DNA of 64,000 bases from DATFDN01 sp963767645 (GCA_963767645.1 CAVYEW010000014.1:310001-374000); one strand, 5' to 3'. Shown: positions 51,215-61,243, counted from the stretch's first letter. Notes: generated by a model not told the origin, from the letters alone. A program made the numbers and translations.

Positions 51215-52684
51215 TCAGCCCTGCTCGTAGTGCTCCGCCACCAGCCGATCGAGCAGCCGCACGCCGAATGCTGTCGCCCCCTTGGGCACGCAGGCCGCGT
51301 CCTTGGTGGCCCAGGCAGTGCCGGCGATGTCGAGATGCGCCCAGGGTTTGTCGTTGACGAAGCGCTTGAGGAAATGCGCGGCGGTGATCGATCCGCCCGG
51401 CCGGCCGCCCACGTTCTTCATGTCCGCGATCTCCGACTTGATCTGCCGGTCGAAGGCCTCGTCCAGCGGCATCCGCCACAGCTTCTCACCGGTTGTGCGG
51501 CCCACCGCTGCCAGGCGCTCCGCTAAGGCGTCATCGTTGCTGAACAGACCGGCGTACTCGTGGCCGAGCGAGACGATGATGGCGCCGGTCAGCGTCGCCA
51601 GATTGACCATGAACTGCGGGTCGAACTTCTCCTGGCAGTACCAGAGCACGTCGGCGAGCACCAAGCGGCCCTCGGCGTCGGTGTTGATGACCTCGATCGT
51701 CTGGCCGGAATAGCTCTTCACGACGTCGCCCGGCCGTTGCGCGGTGCCCGAGGGCATGTTCTCGACCAGCCCGACGAGGCCAACCACGTCGGCCTTGGCC
51801 TTGCGCCCGGCGAGCGCGGCCATCAGGCCGATCACCGTCCCCGCCCCGGCCATGTCCCACTTCATGTCCTCCATGCCCCCGGCCGGCTTGATGCTGATGC
51901 CGCCGGTGTCGAAGGTGACGCCCTTGCCGATGAAGGCGACCGGCTTGCCGGCCCCGCCCGCGCCGTTCCAGCGCATCACCACCATGCGCGGCTCGTTGGC
52001 GCTGCCCTGCGAGACGCCGAGCAGGGCGCCGAAGCCCAGGCGGCGCATCTCCTGCGGGCCGAGCACCTCGACCTCCACGCCAAGCTCGCGCAGCGTCCGG
52101 CACCGTTCCGCCATCTCGGCCGGGTTGAGGACGTTGGGCGGCTCGCTCACCAGGTCGCGGGAGAGGAACACGCCGCGCGCCACCGCCCGCTTCGGGGCAA
52201 ACGCCGCCTCGGCCGGCTTCGGATCGGCGCTCAGCACGGAGAGGCGCGCGAGGCGCGGCTTATCCTCCGGCTTCTCCTTGGTGCGGTAGCGGTCGAAGCG
52301 GTAGGCGCGCAGCACCGCCCCGAGCGCCGCGTGCGCTGATTGATCCGCCGTCAGCTCATCCGCTGCCAGCGCTGCGATGCTCTCGCGTCCCAGTGCGGCG
52401 GCGGCGTGACCGCCCGCTTCCTCCATCCGGCGTGAGTCGATCTCGGCCGCCTTTCCCAATCCGATCGCGACGACGCGGGAAAGGCCCGCGCCGGGCCCCA
52501 GGATGACGCAGCTCTTGCCCTTGCCCCCCTTGAACTCCGCCGCTTCCATCGCCCGCGCGATGGCGCCGCCGGTCGCCTCGTCGGCCTGCTGCCACAGTCC
52601 GGATGGCCGCGCATCCTCGGTGACGAACACGACAAGCGCGCCGGAGGACGGCAGCGAGGGGCCGGTGAAGGCGACATCGAGCAT
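51215..52684 (-). CDS. pepA: Leucyl aminopeptidase (cytosol aminopeptidase, M17)
   Basis: The 489-aa dinuclear-zinc peptidase shows FIGKGVTFDTGGISIKPAGG (catalytic Lys and metal Asp), EDMKWDMAGAGTVIGLMAAL and the M17 signature NTDAEGRLVLADVLWY. It acts in peptide turnover; some homologues also bind DNA. holC follows in the same operon. Confidence 0.96.
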   Translation of the reverse strand: MLDVAFTGPSLPSSGALVVFVTEDARPSGLWQQADEATGGAIARAMEAAEFKGGKGKSCVILGPGAGLSRVVAIGLGKAAEIDSRRMEEAGGHAAAALGRESIAALAADELTADQSAHAALGAVLRAYRFDRYRTKEKPEDKPRLARLSVLSADPKPAEAAFAPKRAVARGVFLSRDLVSEPPNVLNPAEMAERCRTLRELGVEVEVLGPQEMRRLGFGALLGVSQGSANEPRMVVMRWNGAGGAGKPVAFIGKGVTFDTGGISIKPAGGMEDMKWDMAGAGTVIGLMAALAGRKAKADVVGLVGLVENMPSGTAQRPGDVVKSYSGQTIEVINTDAEGRLVLADVLWYCQEKFDPQFMVNLATLTGAIIVSLGHEYAGLFSNDDALAERLAAVGRTTGEKLWRMPLDEAFDRQIKSEIADMKNVGGRPGGSITAAHFLKRFVNDKPWAHLDIAGTAWATKDAACVPKGATAFGVRLLDRLVAEHYEQG

Positions 52685-52756
52685 TGCAAGAACCTTCCGC
52701 AGTCGTTTGAGCCGCGCACTCTAGGCCATGCACGGCCGGCTCGCCATGTTCGGCCG

Positions 52757-53756
52757 ATGACCGAGATGCTCGCCGCCGATCCTGCCGGCATCGCGCGCGC
52801 CGCCGCGCTGCTGCGCGCGGGCGCGCTCGTCGCCTTCGGCACCGAGACGGTATACGGGCTGGGCGCCGACGCCACCAACCCGCGCGCCGTCGCGGCGGTG
52901 TTCGAGGCGAAGGGAAGGCCGCACTTCAACCCGCTGATCTGCCACTACCCGGACGCGGCATCGGCGTTCGCCGACGTCGCGGCAAGCGAGACTGCGCACC
53001 GCCTTGCCGGAGAGTTCTGGCCCGGCCCGCTGACCTTGGTGCTGCCGCGCGCCCCAGCCTGCGCGGTGGGCCTGCTGGCCGGCGCGGGGCTGGACAGCCT
53101 GGCCGTGCGCGTCCCCGCCCACCCGGCGGCGCTGGCATTGCTGCGCGAGGTCGGGCGCCCGCTCGCGGCGCCCTCGGCGAACCGCTCGGGCCAGGTCAGC
53201 CCCACCACCGCGCGCCATGTGCTGGAGGGATTAGGCGGGCGGATCGAAGCCGTGCTCGATTGCGGTCCCTCCCCGGTCGGCGTGGAGTTCGACCGTGCTG
53301 GACCTGACCGGCCCGCGCCCCGTGCTGCTGCGCCCCGGCGGCGTCCCCCGCGAGGCAATCGAGGCGCTGGTCGGCGCCGTCGGACGCGGCATCCCCCACG
53401 CAACCGCGCAAGCCTCGCGCGGCCTGCGCTCGCCGGGCCTGATGGTCTCGCACTACGCGCCCACGCTGCCGGTGCGGCTCGACGCGGAGACGGTAGGCGT
53501 CGACGAGGCCCTGCTCGCCTTTGGCCCTCCGCTGCCGGGAGCTGGCGCGGTGTTCACGCTGAGCGCGGCGGGCGACGTGACCGAAGCGGCGGCGAACCTG
53601 TTCGCCGGCCTGCGCTGGCTGGACGCGGAGGGCCAACGGCTCGGCCTGCGCCGCATCGCGGCGATGAGAGTGCCGATGTACGGGCTCGGCCTGGCGATCA
53701 ACGACCGCTTGGCGCGCGCTGCGGCGCCGCGCTCGCCACAAGTAACAAAATTATAA
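52757..53756 (+). pseudogene. tsaC: L-threonylcarbamoyladenylate synthase (Sua5/TsaC), frameshifted
   Basis: TsaC/Sua5 makes threonylcarbamoyl-AMP for tRNA t6A37. The first frame has ALVAFGTETVYGLGADATNP, KGRPHFNPLICHYPDAASAF, PLAAPSANRSGQVSPTTARH and CGPSPVGVE. The sequence TVLDLTGPRPVLLRPGGVPR and the Sua5 C-terminal domain (SPGLMVSHYAPTLPVRL) continue in the next frame to 53756. One surplus T at 53288-53289 explains the shift; removing it gives about 332 aa. Without repair, the catalytic YrdC domain is cut near its end. As t6A synthesis is essential in most bacteria, sequencing error is likely. Confidence 0.9.
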
Positions 53757-54348
53757 TATAGTGAATAATAGCCAAATTGTCTAGACGAATAAGAAAAAAG
53801 ATGGAGCCTTTTCAGACTGGTCTCGAGTAGTAGATTTTCGGCAAGCCAATTCGGCTAGTGTCAATAGCGAACGCTACTATTTTGACGGCCATAAAAACTT
53901 TCCCTCCTCGGGCCGGACCGGTATCAGGCGATGCGTTGCTTGGCGGAACGGATTCGAACATGCTAATACGCATTTGGCGAAATTTGGCACCGAAAGTGCG
54001 GGATAGGGTCGCCTACATTAGTAGGAAGTTTGCTGAGCGTGTGGTGATTTACTTACTGTGGGAGGCATTTAAAACTTGGTTGAAGCATAAAGGCTGGAAC
54101 TGATGGTCTGCTTTTCAGCAAAGCTGAAAAATTGGACCAAAATGGTTTCGCCAGCGTATTCCTTTTATCGTCCTGCATATTCAGTCCAGCGACCAATATG
54201 GTTAACCTTAGCCTCCGCTAGGGTCGTAGGACTCATCGAGATGACGCCCCGGCCGAAAGCTACTTCATCTTGCCGGACCGCACCGGGCTACTCCAGCGGG
54301 ATTGGCATGAGCTTACGGCGTCATCCGGGTCTTCTCACCAATCTCGGC
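53757..54348. other. AT-rich patch with one small ORF candidate
   Basis: The stretch is visibly richer in A/T than anything else in the window, with runs such as ttataatata and aagaaaaaag near 53.75-53.80 kb. It contains a short candidate ORF (53858-54103) and no other supportable feature. It separates tsaC from the CBS gene and may be imported DNA or relic sequence. Confidence 0.6.
53858..54103 (+). CDS. Small hypothetical protein in the AT-rich patch
   Basis: An 81-aa frame begins with GTG (MSIANATILTAIKTFPPRAG) or, at 53960, with ATG (MLIRIWRNLAPKVRDRVAYI). The C-terminal part is basic and amphipathic (ERVVIYLLWEAFKTWLKHKG). No ribosome site stands out, and no family is recognised. Its codon composition is unlike that of neighbouring genes. 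Confidence 0.3.
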   Translation: MSIANATILTAIKTFPPRAGPVSGDALLGGTDSNMLIRIWRNLAPKVRDRVAYISRKFAERVVIYLLWEAFKTWLKHKGWN

Positions 54349-54774
54349 TCACATCACCTCGGTGAGCCTCTCCTTGATCTTCTCGTCGCTTTCGAACCTG
54401 ATGAGATCGGAGCCCAGCGCGTCGCGAACCGAGACCATGCCCACCGGCCGGCCATCCTCGACCACCGGCATATGGCGGAAACCGCTGTCGTGCATCCGGT
54501 GCAGCGCGTTCACCAGCGGACGATCGGGAGTGATCGTCACCACGTTGCGGGTCATGACGGCGCTGATTTCGGTCGTGTCAGGATCGATGCAAGCCGACAG
54601 GACGCGGTCCAGACAGTCGCGTTCGGTGAGGATACCGACAAGCGTGTCATGCTCGACCACCATGACCGAGCCGACGCGGTGTTCCGTCATCGCGCGGGCA
54701 GCCGCCCGCACCGACGCGTTCGGAGGCAGCATCAGGAGGCGCTGATTACCGATGATTTCGCGGATCGTGCGCAT
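54349..54774 (-). CDS. CBS domain-pair protein
   Basis: The 141-aa protein consists of two tandem CBS motifs (ASVRAAARAMTEHRVGSVMV with GILTERDCLDRVL, then DRPLVNALHRMHDSGFRHMP with GMVSVRDALGSDL). Together they form a Bateman module that binds adenine nucleotides or NAD. Stand-alone CBS proteins act as energy or redox sensors. The ATG at 54774 has a GGGAGG site. The remnant of a ClC channel with its own C-terminal regulatory region lies upstream on the same strand. Confidence 0.88.
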   Translation of the reverse strand: MRTIREIIGNQRLLMLPPNASVRAAARAMTEHRVGSVMVVEHDTLVGILTERDCLDRVLSACIDPDTTEISAVMTRNVVTITPDRPLVNALHRMHDSGFRHMPVVEDGRPVGMVSVRDALGSDLIRFESDEKIKERLTEVM

Positions 54775-54911
54775 CGTGGCAGCCTCCCTTGAGGGCGGTT
54801 TACCCAAGACTGGATCTTCGCAGCTTGGAATTGCGACCGCAATCCGTAAGTTTCGTGCGGCCGTAATCCGGATGTCAAGCCCGTGGCTCGCCCGCCTCTG
54901 CTCGAATCGTT

Positions 54912-55505
54912 TCAGTGCGGATAAAGCCCGATGCTGCTGGCCACGCTGTCCGCGATCTGCTCCTTCGTGATGACACCGAGAACCCGACCCGCCTCAAGAT
55001 AGCCGCCGCGCGGGATCACCAACGCCATCGCCACGTTCTTCCGATGCGTCCGGGCAATCACATCGAAGGTGGCCGCATCCTCGCGGGCCACGGTGAAGTT
55101 GCTGCGCGCCAACTCGCCGAGAGTCACCTCGGCCCCGGCGGCGCCGACCGCGCGCCGCAGGTCGATGTTGACGCGCAGGACACCGGCAACACGGCCGCGC
55201 CGCGTCACCACGACCTGGCGCAGCCCGCCCGCGCTCTCCGACATGGACAGGAACGCCCCGAAAGGTGGTCGCCACGTCGCGCAGCATCGCATCGCGCGCG
55301 CTGCGCACGAGAAACAGGTTCGCATGCAGTCCACGCGGCATCGCATGGCCGCGACGAACCAGCTTCATCGTGTAGATGCTTTCCAGCGACAGCATCCGGC
55401 GGACGCCGAGGCTGAGTGGCACGGCCAGGATCATCGGCAGCACGATGTCGTAATCAAGGGTCATCTCGAAGATCATCGTTACCGCGGTCATGGCGGCGCC
55501 GGTGC
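54912..55505 (-). pseudogene. ClC-type chloride channel, 3'-terminal remnant
   Basis: Reading from about 55505, GAAMTAVTMIFEMTLDYDIV continues with LPMILAVPLSLGVRRMLSLE and ESIYTMKLVRRGHAMPRGLH, the last membrane helices and linker of a ClC channel. After ATTF near 55258 the frame shifts by one surplus base. It resumes as GAFLSMSESAGGLRQVVVTR through a CBS-like region to LGVITKEQIADSVASSIGLY and a stop at 54912. The first 300 or so residues of a ClC protein are absent; the sequence upstream of GAAMTAV is unrelated. A real pseudogene is therefore likely even if the frameshift were an error. Confidence 0.8.
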
Positions 55506-55673
55506 CGCCGCCGCAGCGTCCGAGGGCGCTTCGCGTCCGACCGCCCGAGCGGCCACTGGTGGGACAATGTTCGTCATCTCCGACTGGCCTGATCAGCGCT
55601 GCGCACCTGGCTCCGACTTTCCGGCCTGCGTCGGTCCAGAGCCGTTTCACTCAGACTGGAACCGCCGGCGTAT

Positions 55674-55753
55674 CCCTCCCCCCGGCCCCCTCCCGCAAGG
55701 GGAGGGGGAGTCGCCTACCACGTCCCCCTCCCCTTGCGGGACAGGGGAGGGGT
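55674..55753. repeat. C/G-rich palindromic repeat, copy 7 (intergenic)
   Basis: Two hairpins (ccctcccgcaaggggaggg and ccctccccttgcggg) are joined by a short spacer. It lies just upstream of the ClC remnant's truncated end. The 55506-56092 interval otherwise holds nothing I can support. Confidence 0.85.
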
Positions 55754-56092
55754 GAAACGGCGCGTCGATACAGTCAGCCTGAAAACGCACTAAGTCCAAC
55801 CGACGGCACCACGCGGCGTTACAAACCTGCGCGCGGGCTGCGCCAAAGGCGCCAAAGAACGTCACAAACGAGAGGAATTTTCGAGATGTCAATTCCCCGC
55901 CCTCCAATGCAGTGGCCGAGGACGCTTGAGGAAACCGGTCCCGCCGAGGATACCACCATCATGCTGTCAGGGTCGGCTCGGGTCGGTTCCACGCCGTCGA
56001 GCTTGCGACAGGCTCATACGTCATGTGGATGACGTCGGTTCAAGAGGCATCCTGACCTACTCCGCCGCGCGGGGCCGCGCGCGGGTTGTCGG

Positions 56093-58099
56093 CTATCCCG
56101 GCTCGCCCAGGGCGGCCAGCACGGTCCCCGCTGTCAGGACCTGCGGCAGCACCGTTGGGGCGTCGGCGTGGGCGGGATAGAATAGATAGAGCGGCACCCC
56201 GTCGCGGCCGTTCTCGCGCAGGAACCCGGTGAGCCCCGGGTCCTGGCGTGTCCAGTCGCCTTTGAGATAGGCCACGTTGCGCGCCTGGAACGCCTGCCGC
56301 ACCGCTTGCGTGTCGATCGCCACTCGCTCGTTCACCAGACAGGTCACGCACCAGGCCGCCGTCATGTCCACGAACACCGGACGGCCGGCCTGGCGCAGCG
56401 CAGCGAGGCGAAGCGGGGTGAATGCCTCGCTGCCCTCCGCCGCCGGCGCGATCGGCTGCGGCGCGGCCTGGATGCGCGGCAGCAGGGCAAGCGCCGCGAG
56501 CACCAGTGCAGCCGCTCCGGCGGCGATGCGCCGCGACCGGGCGGGGACCTGCTGGCTGGCGCCGGCCAGCCAAGCCGCGCCGCCAATCAGGACCGACCCG
56601 GCCAGGCCCGCCCCTAGCGCCGCCGTCCCCGCCTCCTGGCCGAGCACCCACAGCAGCCATGCGGCCGCGCCGAACATCGGCAGCGCGAGCACGTTGCGCA
56701 GCCGCTCCATCCATCGTCCCGGCGCCGGCAGCAAGCGCGTCAGCCCCGGCACGCAGGCCAGCACGGCATAGGGGGCGGCGAGGCCGAGCCCCATGACGAC
56801 GAACACCGACAGGGTTGCCGCCGGCGGCGCGGCCAGCGCGCCGGCCACGGCGCCGGCCATGAAGGGCGCGGTGCAGGGCGTAGCCACCAATACGGCGAGC
56901 AGCCCGGTCGCGAAGCTGCCGACATGGCCGCCGCGCGTCGCCCATCCCTGGCCCGCCCCGGCAAGTCGTCCCGCGCCGACGCGGAATATGCCGGCCAGAT
57001 TGAGGCCGATCGCCAGCATCACCCAGGCAGTGGCGGCGACGAAGGCCGGGGAGGCGAACTGGAACCCCCAGCCGCTGCCTGAGCTCCGCGCCGCCATCAG
57101 CGCGCCTCCCATCGCGGCGAACGCCGCCAGAATGCCGGCGGTGTAGCTTGCCGCGTGCGCCCGCACCCCCCGCGCCAATCCGATCGCCTTCAGGGCGAGC
57201 ACGGGAAAGACGCACGGCATCAGGTTCAGGATGGCCCCGCCCAGGAAGGCCAGCCCCCATAGCCGCCACAACGGCGCCGCCTCCCCCAGCGTCGGCGGCA
57301 GCGGGCCTGGGGTGGCGTGAACCGCCGCCGCTGTCTCCAGCCCCGCGCGGTCGCGCACGACCACGACCCCGCTCAGCCCTGCTTGCGGCTTGAATCCCGG
57401 AGCCGGCGTCAATGCCAGGGCCAGCATCCCCGGCGTCACGCGCAGCCCCTGTGCCGCCGCGCCGTCGATCAGGTCGGGCTGGTCCGGCATGAACCAGGCC
57501 CGCGCCACCGTCGCCGGCCCCAGTTCCGGCCCGCGCAGCGACAGCGTGCCGTCGGCGGCGACATGCGCGGCCCAGGGCGAGGAGCGGGGAATACGCCGCT
57601 CAGCTTCCGCGAACAGCGGCGCCTCGGCCGATGGGACAGGCCGTCCCTGCGGCAGGTCCAGCCGGAACGTCGCCTGCTGGGGGATGCAGATATCCTTGCA
57701 CACCAGCCAATCGGCCGAGGCGCCGATATCCAGCCCGGAGCTACCAGGCGTGACGGTCAGCGGCAGCAGAACCTCGCCCGTATAGGCATAGGTGACGAGC
57801 GGCCCCTCGCGCAGCGGCGCCGGCGTCGGCCACGCGAGCGGCCCAGCGCTGGCGTCTCGTGGCAGGTCGAGACGCAGCTCAGGCGGCGCGCCGGCATCGC
57901 CGGGGTTCTTCCAATAGGTGTGCCAGCCTGGAGCCAGCCGGATCAGCAACCCCAGCCGGACCGGCCTGCCCGGCGCGACCGCGTCGGCGTCGGAGACCAG
58001 CGACACGGTTGCCTGCGCACTCACTGCACGGTTGCTCTCCAGCGCCAAGGCCGGCGTGGCCGCGAGCAGCAGCGCCAGAAGCGCAACTAGGCGAATCAC
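56093..58099 (-). CDS. DsbD/ScsB-like protein-disulfide reductase
   Basis: The 668-aa protein carries electrons across the inner membrane to periplasmic thiols. A signal peptide (MIRLVALLALLLAATPALAL) leads to an N-terminal domain with a Cys pair in DWLVCKDICIPQQA (about 140-155). A central membrane domain of about eight helices has the redox cysteines in LNLMPCVFPVLALK and VATPCTAPFMAG. A C-terminal thioredoxin-like domain has the motif TAAWCVTCLVNE. The large N-terminal domain resembles ScsB-type proteins more than E. coli DsbD. It could supply TlpA-like partners. Its ATG overlaps the stop of the Uma2 gene (ATGA). Confidence 0.9.
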   Translation of the reverse strand: MIRLVALLALLLAATPALALESNRAVSAQATVSLVSDADAVAPGRPVRLGLLIRLAPGWHTYWKNPGDAGAPPELRLDLPRDASAGPLAWPTPAPLREGPLVTYAYTGEVLLPLTVTPGSSGLDIGASADWLVCKDICIPQQATFRLDLPQGRPVPSAEAPLFAEAERRIPRSSPWAAHVAADGTLSLRGPELGPATVARAWFMPDQPDLIDGAAAQGLRVTPGMLALALTPAPGFKPQAGLSGVVVVRDRAGLETAAAVHATPGPLPPTLGEAAPLWRLWGLAFLGGAILNLMPCVFPVLALKAIGLARGVRAHAASYTAGILAAFAAMGGALMAARSSGSGWGFQFASPAFVAATAWVMLAIGLNLAGIFRVGAGRLAGAGQGWATRGGHVGSFATGLLAVLVATPCTAPFMAGAVAGALAAPPAATLSVFVVMGLGLAAPYAVLACVPGLTRLLPAPGRWMERLRNVLALPMFGAAAWLLWVLGQEAGTAALGAGLAGSVLIGGAAWLAGASQQVPARSRRIAAGAAALVLAALALLPRIQAAPQPIAPAAEGSEAFTPLRLAALRQAGRPVFVDMTAAWCVTCLVNERVAIDTQAVRQAFQARNVAYLKGDWTRQDPGLTGFLRENGRDGVPLYLFYPAHADAPTVLPQVLTAGTVLAALGEPG

Positions 58100-58674
58100 G
58101 CGGTCTCCGGCGGGAAATCGATCCCCTCGTACAGCTCGGCAAGAGGAATCTCGATGCCGATCTCGGGCATGGCAAGCATGGCATCGCCGGACAGGATCGA
58201 TCCGACCCAGCGCCCGTCCTCCCGCGCGAACACTGTGGCGCGCATGCTGTCCTGCTCCAGCATCACGTAGCGCAGGACCGAGGGCGTATCACGATACTCC
58301 TCATTCTTGCGCCCGCGATCCGTGCGCGCGGTGCTGTCGCTCAGCACCTCAAAGATCACGACAGCATCGTGGACGATCTTGGCATTCGGCGGCACGGGCG
58401 AGCAGACGACGAATGCGTCCGGGTAGCGGACACTGCCACCGACCTGGATCTTGAGATCGCTGCCGAAGGGCTGGCACGGCCTGCCCCGCAGTCTCGCAAC
58501 CAAAATGGCGACGAGGTTCCGCCCGACCATCGCATGCGCGACCGTACCGCCCGTCATAGCGACCGGCGCGAAGCCGTCGAACTCGTGCTTGATCTCTTGC
58601 CGATCCTCCCAGTCGAGGAACTCGGGCAAGGTCATGGGCTTGCGAAGCACGACGTTCACTTTCACCTCCGTCAC
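58096..58674 (-). CDS. Uma2-family (DUF820) putative endonuclease
   Basis: The 192-aa protein has the PD-(D/E)xK-like core of the Uma2 family: MTLPEFLDWED near the start, HEFDGFAPVAMTGGTVAHAM, VRYPDAFVVCSP with the catalytic Asp, and VVIFEVLSDST with the Glu. DRGRKNEEYRDTPSVLRYVM is another family stretch. These proteins are abundant in cyanobacteria and scattered in others, and their function is unknown. Its stop overlaps the DsbD-like start; the pairing looks incidental rather than functional. Confidence 0.85.
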   Translation of the reverse strand: MTEVKVNVVLRKPMTLPEFLDWEDRQEIKHEFDGFAPVAMTGGTVAHAMVGRNLVAILVARLRGRPCQPFGSDLKIQVGGSVRYPDAFVVCSPVPPNAKIVHDAVVIFEVLSDSTARTDRGRKNEEYRDTPSVLRYVMLEQDSMRATVFAREDGRWVGSILSGDAMLAMPEIGIEIPLAELYEGIDFPPETA

Positions 58675-58718
58675 CCGACATCTGGCGGGCAGGCAGCGTC
58701 GATGCTAGTCCGCGCCCG

Positions 58719-61160
58719 ATGGCGCCCGAACTCCCTGTCGCCGGCGCGCTGCCCGCGCTTCATGCCATATTGGCGGACGGACGCAACGCGATCCTGGTGG
58801 CCCCGCCGGGCGCCGGCAAGACCACACTCGTCCCGCTCGCCTTGCTCGAGGCACCCTGGCGCGGCGACGGCCGGGTTGTCGTGCTGGAGCCGCGCCGCCT
58901 CGCCGCCCGCGCCGCCGCCGCGCGGATGGCGTTCCTCCGCAACGAGCCGGTGGGACAGGTCGCCGGCTATCGCACCCGGCTCGACGCCGCCGTCTCCGCT
59001 GCCACCCGGATCGAGGTCGTCACCGATGGCCTGCTGGTCCGTCGCCTCCTCTCCGACCCCGGCCTCGACGGCGTAGCCGCGATCGTTCTGGACGAGGTGC
59101 ATGAACGCTCGCTGGAAGCCGATCTGGCGCTCGCCCTCTGCCTCGACCTGCAACGCACGCTCCGCCCGGAGCTGCGGCTGATCGCGATGTCGGCAACCGC
59201 CGACGGCGCGCGCGTGGCCGGACTGATGCAGGCCGAAATGGTCGAGAGCGCCGGGCGCACTCATTCGGTCACAGTGGAGCACGCGGCCCGCGACATCGCC
59301 GCGCCGCGCGACCTGCCTCGCGCAATGGCCGCCTCGATCCGCGCCGCGCTGTCCCGCCACGCGGGCGACATCCTCGCCTTCCTGCCGGGCATGGCCGAGA
59401 TCCGCCGGACCGAGGCGGAGCTGGAAGGCGCTGGCGCCCTGATCCTGCCCCTGCATGGCGACCTGCCGCAAGCCGCCCAGGACCGCGCCTTGCGCCCCGC
59501 CGAGCAGCGCCGGGTGGTCCTGGCGACCTCCATCGCCGAGACCTCGCTGACCGTTCCGGGGGTTCGGATCGTCGTGGATGGCGGCTGGCGGCGGGCGCCG
59601 CGGCTCGATCCCGGCACCGGGCTGACGCGGCTCGCCACGGTGCGCATCTCCCGGGCCGCCGCCGATCAGCGCGCCGGCCGAGCGGGACGGGAGGCGCCGG
59701 GCGTCGCCGTGCGGCTCTGGACCCGCGCCCTGCATCGCGGACTGGCCGCGTTCGACCGGCCGGAGATACTGGAGGCCGAGCTGTCCGCCTTGGCACTCGA
59801 CTGCGCCGCCTGGGGCACGCGGCCGGAGGAACTGCCCTTCCTGGACCCGCCGCCCGCCGGCGCACTCGCCGCGGCGCGGACGCTGCTGGAGGAACTGAGA
59901 GCGCTGGACCGGGACGGTCGCATCACCGCGCTCGGGCACCGCATGGCCATGCTCGGCTCGCACCCCCGGCTCACCGCCTTGATGCTGGCGGCCGACAATG
60001 CTGCCGAGCGCGCGCTCGCGGCCGATCTCGCCGCGCTGCTCGAAGAGCGCGACCCGCTGCGCGCGCCGGATGCGCCGGCCGAGATCGGGCTGCGCCTCGC
60101 CGCGCTTGCCGAGGGCGACCCGATCGCCGATCGCGGCGCGCTCGCTCGCATCCGCCGCGCCGGAGAGCTGCATCGGAGGCGGCTCGGTCTGCGCCGCGAC
60201 GCCGCTGCCGCCGGCGATCCCGCGCGACTGATCGCCGCCGGATTTCCGGACCGCATCGCCCAGCGCCGGGGCGAGCCCGGTGCGTTCCGGCTGTCCGGCG
60301 GCGGCGGGGCCCGGCTGGCGCGCACCGACCCGCTCGCCGCTGCCCCCCTGCTCGCGATTGCCGCGCTGGACATGGCGGGCTCGGCCCGTATCCGGCTCGC
60401 CGCCCCGCTGAATGCCGACGCCTTGCCGCCAGCGCTCGCCGCCCGGATCACCGAGCAGGCCGAGATCGGGTTCGATTCCGCCACCGGCGCCGTGCTCGCC
60501 CGCCGCCGCCGCCGCCTCGGCGCCCTGGTGCTGTCCGACCGCACCGAGCCTGCGGACCTCGCCGAGGTCGCCCGGAGGCTGGCCGCTGAGGTGGGTGCGC
60601 AGGCGCTTCGCCCGCTGCCCTGGACCGAAGCGGCCCGCCAGTTCCAGGCCCGCGTCGCGCTGATGCGGACGGTGGAGCAGGACGGGAACTGGCCCGATCT
60701 GTCGGATACCGCGCTGGCGGAGCGGGCGACCGAGTGGCTGGCCCCGCATCTGTCGGGAATGACCCGGCTATCCGCACTGGCGCAGCTCGACCTGCATCGC
60801 GTGCTGCACGGCCTGCTGGATTGGCAGCACGCCCTCCGGCTGGACCGGGAGCTGCCGACGCATATCACGCTGCCAGGCGGGCGCGCGGCGGTCGACTACA
60901 CCCAGCCAGTGCCGCTCGCCTCGGCCCGCGCCCAGGCGTTCTATGGTCTGCGGGCCACCCCTCTCCTGGCCGGCGGCAGGGTGAAGCTCTCGCTTGCCCT
61001 GCTGTCGCCCGCCGGCCGGCCGATCGCCGTGACCGGCGACATCGCTGCCTTCTGGCGCGGCGGATGGAGCGACGCCAGGCGCGAGATGCGCGGCCGCTAC
61101 CCCAAACACGCCTGGCCCGAAGACCCGGCCTGCGCCGCCGCGACGGCTCAAAAAGACTGA
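58719..61160 (+). CDS. hrpB: ATP-dependent helicase HrpB
   Basis: The 813-aa DEAH-box RNA helicase-like protein shows Walker A APPGAGKTTLVPLALLEA, Walker B VLDEVHERSLEADLALAL (DEVH), motif III MSATADGARVAG, and motifs V-VI LATSIAETSLTVPGVRIVVD and DQRAGRAGREAPG. HrpB-specific C-terminal sequence ends with MRGRYPKHAWPEDP. Its biological role in bacteria is not settled. The ATG at 58719 is 44 bp from the divergent Uma2 start. Confidence 0.95.
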   Translation: MAPELPVAGALPALHAILADGRNAILVAPPGAGKTTLVPLALLEAPWRGDGRVVVLEPRRLAARAAAARMAFLRNEPVGQVAGYRTRLDAAVSAATRIEVVTDGLLVRRLLSDPGLDGVAAIVLDEVHERSLEADLALALCLDLQRTLRPELRLIAMSATADGARVAGLMQAEMVESAGRTHSVTVEHAARDIAAPRDLPRAMAASIRAALSRHAGDILAFLPGMAEIRRTEAELEGAGALILPLHGDLPQAAQDRALRPAEQRRVVLATSIAETSLTVPGVRIVVDGGWRRAPRLDPGTGLTRLATVRISRAAADQRAGRAGREAPGVAVRLWTRALHRGLAAFDRPEILEAELSALALDCAAWGTRPEELPFLDPPPAGALAAARTLLEELRALDRDGRITALGHRMAMLGSHPRLTALMLAADNAAERALAADLAALLEERDPLRAPDAPAEIGLRLAALAEGDPIADRGALARIRRAGELHRRRLGLRRDAAAAGDPARLIAAGFPDRIAQRRGEPGAFRLSGGGGARLARTDPLAAAPLLAIAALDMAGSARIRLAAPLNADALPPALAARITEQAEIGFDSATGAVLARRRRRLGALVLSDRTEPADLAEVARRLAAEVGAQALRPLPWTEAARQFQARVALMRTVEQDGNWPDLSDTALAERATEWLAPHLSGMTRLSALAQLDLHRVLHGLLDWQHALRLDRELPTHITLPGGRAAVDYTQPVPLASARAQAFYGLRATPLLAGGRVKLSLALLSPAGRPIAVTGDIAAFWRGGWSDARREMRGRYPKHAWPEDPACAAATAQKD

Positions 61161-61243
61161 CGCGGACAATCTTGTTGCGTCGGCGATGCCATGCCATGTC
61201 ATGACGGGGCGTTCAGCCTGCCGACGCGGAGGACCAGCTCGCC

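Noticed and set aside
54103..54792. 229-aa plus-strand frame over the AT-rich patch and CBS gene
   Set aside because: Its second half is antisense to the well-supported CBS protein, and the first half has no ribosome site or family similarity.
58671..60749. 692-aa minus-strand frame opposite hrpB
   Set aside because: HrpB motifs are complete on the plus strand; this is a GC-driven antisense frame.
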